DNA from: Alphaproteobacteria bacterium
GTDB lineage: Bacteria > Pseudomonadota > Alphaproteobacteria > Rhizobiales > JAJFHR01
Length of the DNA: 35,373 bases
NCBI GenBank assembly: GCA_024278055.1
Contig: JAJRTY010000042.1
Coordinates: forward strand, 1 to 35,373
Direction of reading: 5' to 3'
The position numbers and the translations under genes were made by a program. Below, one piece after another: positions 30,682 to 35,373 of this stretch (positions within the stretch are counted from its first letter, which is position 1; each line of letters starts with the position of its first letter). A model generated the notes under the pieces. It saw only the letters and a list, made by a program, of their open reading frames with translations. It did no database searches and was not told the origin of the DNA.

Positions 30682-32621
30682 TCGGCTGCCCCCTCAATCC
30701 AGAAAGTTCCCATCATATACTGGCCAAAATAAGCACCGGGTTCCCAGGTATAAATGCCCTTAACGGGTACATTTCTCAACTTGTTGCTGACAACTACCGG
30801 TTGTTGCGTATGATTTACAATGCCGATCGAATAGACCTGCTCGGCGGAAATTTTCAACATCTTGTGCCAGATTTCAGTGCGGTCCTCTTCATCGTCTGCA
30901 ACGCGCCATGATTGATAAAGATCGAGCAGCTTTTGGGCCTTGGGATCGGTAATTTCCTGGCCGGATTTGCCGCCACTTTGAACGTATCTGCCCCACAGGG
31001 GCCACTGCAACTGCTCACCGGTGGTCGGGGCAAGTTCGGTCGGGCTCATATTGGCATTGGCGATGGCATTTTCGATGCCTGACCACACCGACATCAATGT
31101 CTGGCCCGATTGGATGCGGGCGCGAAAAACATCGCGCTGTGATGCCCGGGTGAACAACTCGATGCCGATTTTGGCCCAGCTGTCGCGGATTAATTCTAAA
31201 ACATCAGTCTGTTCCGTATCCTCACCGGCAGTCTCAACCACCAGTTGGGCCGGTGTGCCGTCCGGTAACAGTCGTAGATTGTTTTCATCGCGCTTGGTCA
31301 AACCGATATCATCCAGCAGCTTGTTGGCGGCTTTGATATCAAATTGCGTCCAGGCATTTTGATATTCCGGCTTGTACAGGGGAAACCCGGGCAGCATGGT
31401 GTTGGCGCTTTCGTTGGCCAGTCCGTAATAAATCACCTGATTTATTTCGCGGCGATTAACCGCCAGAGACAAGGCCCGCCTGAAGCGTACATCGCGCAGC
31501 AAGGGCCCCCAGATTTTATCTTCTGCATTAAGGTTGGGGAAAAGAGCAATCTGGGCACCAATAGCTTTGCTCCACAATCGCACCTTGTAATTGTTACGCT
31601 TTTCGCCCTGTTTGAGAAAAGTATAATTATCAAACCGCAGGTAGCGCGCCTGCAGATCAGAATCTCCGGCCCCGGTTTTGGTGGAGATTATTTTTGCCGA
31701 CCCCAGGTCAATCGTGACTTTATCGATATAAGGAAGCTGCTGACCAATGGTATCGATACGGTGATAATATGCGTTGCGGACAAAGATAAATCGATTTGCC
31801 GGTGGCGTGGTCGAATTAACCCATGGCTGCAAACTGGGCAGTTCCGGGTTTTCTGGACGATACTGGCGGCTGATGCGACGATGATAAGCAGCCCAGTCGC
31901 GACTGCCTTTGGCTTTCGCAGCCGCATTGAGCTTTTCCACGTCACCATATTTGGCATGAAAGCGTTTTAGATAATGTGCGGGCCGGTAAATATACAATGG
32001 TCGCGTGCCTGCCAGAGCCGGCAAAAATTCCGGGTTGGGATCCTCCCACGTATAGCGCACCGTTAATTCATCGATAACTTCAAAGCGTGGCGGCTTATTG
32101 TTTGCTATCAGATTTTTGTTCATTGTGCCGCGTGAAAGTGCTTCATCAGTGGCAACATCTTCCCAAAAATAACGGAAATCTTCCGACGTAAACGGCGCGC
32201 CGTCAGACCACCTGTGCCCGGGGCGCAGGCGTAAGGTGAAAATGCGATTGTCCTCAACTTCAAAACTTTCAAGAATGTCCGGCACCAGATCAAGTTTTTC
32301 ATTAATGACAATCAGCCGGGCATAGCCGTAAACTGTCATCATGCGGATGTCTTTTTGTTTGCCCATCAGCAGTTTCAGGGTGCCGCCATGTTTTCCGGGT
32401 GAGCGATTTGACAGGCTGAGATCTATAACCCGGGGGACTTTCGGCAGTCTTTCTGATATCGGGGGCAGAATTCTGGCTGCGACAGCCGCTTCCAGTGACG
32501 GCGTTTCCTTCAAGGCTGCATGAGTTGTCGCCGTCGCACTGTATCCGGTAAAAATCAGAGATACGGCAAGAAGCACATAGATAGCCAGAGTGCGGAAAAT
32601 GATCTGTTTCAACGCAGTCAT
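30678..32621 (-). CDS. family 5 extracellular substrate-binding protein
   Basis: This 647-aa protein belongs to the SBP_bac_5 family of peptide, opine or nickel importers. It has a signal peptide (about 1-36, a basic start and hydrophobic core ending SATATTHA) without a lipobox cysteine, so it should be a free periplasmic protein. Family blocks include GGTLKLLMG, LRPGHRWSDGAPFTSEDFRYFWEDV and LRDVRFRRALSLAVNRREIN. At about 650 aa it is longer than DppA (535 aa), as in YejA-like proteins. Ligand specificity cannot be read. The start overlaps the ATPase stop by four bases. Confidence 0.93.
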   Translation of the reverse strand: MTALKQIIFRTLAIYVLLAVSLIFTGYSATATTHAALKETPSLEAAVAARILPPISERLPKVPRVIDLSLSNRSPGKHGGTLKLLMGKQKDIRMMTVYGYARLIVINEKLDLVPDILESFEVEDNRIFTLRLRPGHRWSDGAPFTSEDFRYFWEDVATDEALSRGTMNKNLIANNKPPRFEVIDELTVRYTWEDPNPEFLPALAGTRPLYIYRPAHYLKRFHAKYGDVEKLNAAAKAKGSRDWAAYHRRISRQYRPENPELPSLQPWVNSTTPPANRFIFVRNAYYHRIDTIGQQLPYIDKVTIDLGSAKIISTKTGAGDSDLQARYLRFDNYTFLKQGEKRNNYKVRLWSKAIGAQIALFPNLNAEDKIWGPLLRDVRFRRALSLAVNRREINQVIYYGLANESANTMLPGFPLYKPEYQNAWTQFDIKAANKLLDDIGLTKRDENNLRLLPDGTPAQLVVETAGEDTEQTDVLELIRDSWAKIGIELFTRASQRDVFRARIQSGQTLMSVWSGIENAIANANMSPTELAPTTGEQLQWPLWGRYVQSGGKSGQEITDPKAQKLLDLYQSWRVADDEEDRTEIWHKMLKISAEQVYSIGIVNHTQQPVVVSNKLRNVPVKGIYTWEPGAYFGQYMMGTFWIEGAAE

Positions 32622-34567
32622 GAGTGAAGCTCCGATAGTTCAGCGCTTTCATTGGCGAGGACAAAGTGTCCGTCACCCATTTCTATGTGCCGCAACAAAC
32701 TGCCATCTTCACCGGCCCTGAAATTAGCATCCCAATTACTGGCGTTTTTGGCACCGCTCAGCTCGAGGCTGGAAAAATCCAGCGGCCGGTTGAGATCGGC
32801 ATAAGGCACGGCTGTCAGCAGTTGTCTTGTATAGGGGTGGACGGGATTGTGAAACAGAGCTTGGCGCGGGGCAATTTCAACAATGCGACCTGAACACATG
32901 ACCGCAATCCGGTCGGCAACATAGTCTACCACCGCCAGATTATGGGAAATAAACAGAAATGTCAGTCCCATGTCTGATTGCAGGTCTTTGAGCAAATTGA
33001 GAATTTGTGCCTGCACAGAAACATCCAGAGCTGAAACCGGCTCATCGCAGATAATAAGTTCCGGGTTAAGAGCAAGCGCGCGCGCAATACCGATGCGCTG
33101 GCGTTGACCGCCGGAAAAACTGTGCGGGTAACGATTTAAAAACCGCGGATCAAGGCCAACGACGCGCATCAGTTCCTGGATTGCCTCCATCTGCTCGGCC
33201 AGCTTGCCGCGATTATGAATGATCAAGGGTTCGCGCAGAATGTCGGCAACCGTCATGCGCGGACTTAACGAGCCAAACGGGTCCTGGAAGATCATTTGTA
33301 TGCGCGGGCGAAACCTTTTCAGCTCGTCTTCTTCAAGGTTGAGAATATTAGTTTTTTCGGCACCATTGTTGAATTCTATGACACCCCTGTCGGGCGAAAC
33401 AGCGCGCATTATGACCTTGCTTACCGTGGTTTTTCCGCACCCGCTTTCGCCTACGAGCCCCAGGCATTCCCCACGGCGGATATCAAAGCTGACATTGTCA
33501 ATAGCCACCAGTTCGGTCTTGTTTTTATTACCGAAAAAACCGCCTTTGGATGATGTGAAAACCTTTTTCAGCTCTTGCACTGACAACAAAACCTCGCCCT
33601 TGCTCTGCATGCGGGCCTGAAGTTGATCGCCGCGCAGTGATATCGCACTCTTGTCCGGGGGGTTATCACTGGAAGCTGTAGCCTCATCCGTTTTCATATC
33701 GCGCAATGACACCAGACGCTCACCCGGCTTCATGTCAAAATGCGGCACCGCTTTGAGCAGGGCCTGCAAATAGGGATGTCCGGGCTGATTAAATATATGT
33801 TCAGCACTTCCGCTTTCGGTGATTTCGCCGTGATATATCACCACAATCTCATCGGCCATATTGGCGACTACGCCAAGGTCATGGGTAATGAGCAGCACCG
33901 CCATATTGAGTTGCTGTTGCAAATCTTTCAGCAGTTTGAGAATTTGCGCCTGCACCGTTACATCAAGTGCGGTGGTGGGTTCATCGGCAATAAGCAGGGC
34001 TGGATGGCAGATTAAAGCCATGGCGATCATGGCGCGCTGGCGCAGTCCGCCGGAAAGTTCGAACGGGTAACTGTCATAAGCGCGTGCAGGATCGGGAAAC
34101 CCCACCAGGGCAAGCATATCTTCGGTTAGTTTACGCCGGTCCTTGCGGGCCACATCGCTGTGCAGAACCAGAGCTTCTTCCACCTGATTGCCGATGGTAT
34201 ACAAGGCTGACATGGAGGTCATTGGTTCTTGAAAAATCATCGAAATGCGCCCGCCTCTGAGGCTGCGCATTTTGCGCCCGTCAGTATTCAAAGCAGCTAT
34301 ATCAATAATTTCATCCGGAGCTCTGGGATCACGATAAAGAATTTTGCCGCCGGTGATCGAACCCGAATTGGGTAATATACCCAGAATTGACTGGGAGATA
34401 ACCGATTTGCCCGAACCGCTTTCTCCAACCAGGGCAACAATCGAGCCGGGCCGAACCCGGAAGCTCACCCCCTTGACAACTTCAAGCTGGCTGCCGTGCA
34501 GTTCAAAACAGACACGCAAATTCTCAACACGCAATAAATCGCGCTCATCCATCAGCGCATCAGACAT
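32618..34567 (-). CDS. peptide-type ABC transporter fused double ATPase (DppD-DppF/YejF type)
   Basis: This 649-aa protein holds two full nucleotide-binding domains. The first (about 10-275) has Walker A GESGSGKS (48-55), signature [15 protein letters not shown] and Walker [13 protein letters not shown]. The second (about 325-620) has [24 protein letters not shown] and [12 protein letters not shown]. Both end with the oligopeptide-type C-terminal segment ([12 protein letters not shown] and [12 protein letters not shown]). The fused form is the YejF/GsiA arrangement. It is the first gene of the operon; no good Shine-Dalgarno is visible before the ATG at 34567, and an in-frame ATG lies at 34552. 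Confidence 0.95.
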   Translation of the reverse strand: MSDALMDERDLLRVENLRVCFELHGSQLEVVKGVSFRVRPGSIVALVGESGSGKSVISQSILGILPNSGSITGGKILYRDPRAPDEIIDIAALNTDGRKMRSLRGGRISMIFQEPMTSMSALYTIGNQVEEALVLHSDVARKDRRKLTEDMLALVGFPDPARAYDSYPFELSGGLRQRAMIAMALICHPALLIADEPTTALDVTVQAQILKLLKDLQQQLNMAVLLITHDLGVVANMADEIVVIYHGEITESGSAEHIFNQPGHPYLQALLKAVPHFDMKPGERLVSLRDMKTDEATASSDNPPDKSAISLRGDQLQARMQSKGEVLLSVQELKKVFTSSKGGFFGNKNKTELVAIDNVSFDIRRGECLGLVGESGCGKTTVSKVIMRAVSPDRGVIEFNNGAEKTNILNLEEDELKRFRPRIQMIFQDPFGSLSPRMTVADILREPLIIHNRGKLAEQMEAIQELMRVVGLDPRFLNRYPHSFSGGQRQRIGIARALALNPELIICDEPVSALDVSVQAQILNLLKDLQSDMGLTFLFISHNLAVVDYVADRIAVMCSGRIVEIAPRQALFHNPVHPYTRQLLTAVPYADLNRPLDFSSLELSGAKNASNWDANFRAGEDGSLLRHIEMGDGHFVLANESAELSELHS

Positions 34568-34841
34568 ATTTTACAGACATTAAGGCAGATATCCCCTGGA
34601 AACACCGGCGCTCATTTAAACGCCAGTGATTCTATCCTCGTTACTTGGCAAAATCCGGTGCAAAAAATCATCCGGATCCGCCCTCAAAATACTACTCCCG
34701 ATAGCAAGTTTACAAAATCCTGACTCTAATTAAAACACTTCAATCTCATAAGTGCGGGGTTGGCTACCAAAATTTCAGTGTTGACGTGACATTAATGTAA
34801 CTAATTGATCAATTTTACATATGTTTACCAAACAACGCGGT

Positions 34842-34863
34842 GTCTGCTAAAGTTTTAGCGGAC
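34842..34863. promoter_or_regulatory. 22-bp inverted repeat, candidate operator
   Basis: GTCTGCTAAA (34842-34851) and TTTAGCGGAC (34854-34863) are complementary at 9 of 10 positions around GT. The size and symmetry suit a dimeric repressor upstream of the tolC-like gene; which regulator would bind is unknown. Confidence 0.45.
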
Positions 34864-34895
34864 TATGGTATAAAGGTGCTTGCGCTTGCATAATG

Positions 34896-34910
34896 TTAAT
34901 GCATTGTTAA
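34896..34910 (+). promoter_or_regulatory. CtrA-type box TTAA-N7-TTAA
   Basis: TTAATGCATTGTTAA has the exact spacing of the CtrA recognition sequence of Alphaproteobacteria. It lies 105 bases before the tolC-like start, where a cell-cycle regulator site would be expected. A single match in AT-rich DNA can occur by chance. Confidence 0.45.
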
Positions 34911-35014
34911 TAATTAGACCGACGGTACGCGACTGCGTAACCGGAAGTGGGCTGGTCTGCTGATTGCAAGAAAAACAATAGCTGCAAAAATGCAGTGGAC
35001 GGGGAGTAACTGAT

Positions 35015-35373
35015 TTGAAATTGCTTGGAGTATCTGCGGCTGCAGTCGTCATGCTGCTGGCCACTCAGGCTCACGCCGTTTCCCTTCGTGAGGCTGTGCG
35101 CAATACTGTCCAGAACAATCCGGAAATTCAAAGCGTGATGGCCGCACGAAGAGCGTCTGACTACCAGTTGCGCCAGGCCCAGGGAGCTTTGCTTCCCCGC
35201 GTTGATCTGTCGGCTGATTTTGGTGCCCAGCGCATTGACAGACCGTCGAGCATGATCGGGTCCCAGAACCGCAACTGGCGTAATCGCAAACAGGCCAATG
35301 TGGCCATTCGCCAGATCCTTTTTGACGGTTGGTACCGTGCCAATGACATTTATAAAAATGCCGCCCGCGTCGA
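35015..35373 (+). CDS. tolC: TolC-family outer membrane protein, 5' part only
   Basis: The frame from TTG at 35015 stays open to the window end (119 codons). The start is supported by GGGGAG at 35001-35006, eight bases upstream. Residues 1-about 22 form a signal peptide (LLGVSAAAVVMLLATQAHA). The mature part begins VSLREAVRNTVQNNPEIQSV, then RQAQGALLPRVDLSADFG and VAIRQILFDGW, the usual opening of TolC/type I secretion outer-membrane channels. The partner transporter must lie outside the window. It is a fragment only because the window ends. Confidence 0.9.
   Translation, partial: MKLLGVSAAAVVMLLATQAHAVSLREAVRNTVQNNPEIQSVMAARRASDYQLRQAQGALLPRVDLSADFGAQRIDRPSSMIGSQNRNWRNRKQANVAIRQILFDGWYRANDIYKNAARV

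Larger units (their letters stand above)
34568..35014. other. 447-base intergenic regulatory region
   Basis: The gap separates the divergent ABC operon (minus) and the tolC-like gene (plus), so it must hold both promoters. I see no gene in it. It is AT-rich and contains AATTGATCAATT (34803-34814, a 12-bp palindrome), the 22-bp inverted repeat at 34842-34863 and a CtrA-type box at 34896-34910. No convincing promoter boxes for the minus-strand operon were found. Confidence 0.7.

Noticed and set aside
1-35373. Defence system, prophage or CRISPR array
   Set aside because: The HNH protein stands alone without a methylase or partner genes, there are no regularly spaced direct repeats, and no phage or integrase genes are present.

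Overview
The window looks like the chromosome of an alphaproteobacterium of unclear order. The support is the mix of gene families (BluB, a fused CbiE/CbiT of CobL type, a fused CbiG/CobJ, a MocR regulator, a dipeptide-type ABC operon), two families of GC-rich intergenic palindromes, and a TTAA-N7-TTAA CtrA-type site before a tolC-like gene. No prophage, CRISPR array, rRNA or plasmid function is visible.

Region 1 (1-1772): half of a palindromic repeat, a phytanoyl-CoA-dioxygenase-like oxygenase (minus strand) and a class II aldolase/adducin-family protein (plus strand), transcribed divergently.

Region 2 (about 1815-14142): a cobalamin locus. A candidate promoter, a cobalamin-riboswitch-like leader and an overlapping intrinsic terminator precede a 65-aa two-helix membrane protein. 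A tightly coupled operon follows: cbiX, cbiC, cobL (cbiE-cbiT), cbiL/cobI, cbiG-cobJ, cbiF/cobM. cbiJ/cobK and cbiD lie on the minus strand, then cobA, cbiA and cbiB on the plus strand, and bluB on the minus strand. CbiX, CbiD and CbiG mark the cobalt-early (oxygen-independent) corrin route, whereas BluB needs oxygen to make the lower ligand. CobA makes precorrin-2, CbiX inserts cobalt after oxidation, and CbiL, CbiH, CbiF, CbiG, CbiD, CbiJ, CbiE/T and CbiC build cobyrinate. CbiA amidates it and CbiB attaches the aminopropanol arm. cbiP/cobQ, the adenosyltransferase and the cobU/S/T-type genes are not in the window. cbiF has an in-frame TGA.

Region 3 (14197-24730): a beta-alanine:pyruvate-type aminotransferase joined in frame to a DadA-type FAD dehydrogenase, and a divergent, frameshifted MocR regulator. 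Then come a glutathione S-transferase, a small uncertain ORF, a GAF-GAF-PAS class III nucleotide cyclase, an rsmJ methyltransferase gene lacking a normal start codon, an acylating aldehyde dehydrogenase and a LOG-family phosphoribohydrolase.

Region 4 (24833-28336): an HNH endonuclease-fold protein, a perfect 46-bp-arm palindrome, dsbB, a YqaA/DedA-like membrane protein, tRNA-Leu(CAA), a 264-bp element with 32-bp terminal inverted repeats, and a glycosyltransferase-like gene whose stop codon straddles the end of that element.

Region 5 (28505-35373): a four-gene peptide-type ABC importer operon on the minus strand (fused double ATPase, substrate-binding protein, two permeases), a 447-base regulatory gap, and the start of a TolC-type outer-membrane protein that runs off the end.

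Four genes (cbiF, the aminotransferase/DadA fusion, mocR, rsmJ) each carry an anomaly that one base change would explain, and two of these sit at four-base A/T runs. Sequence error is therefore a serious alternative to biology for those four, including the apparently novel fusion.
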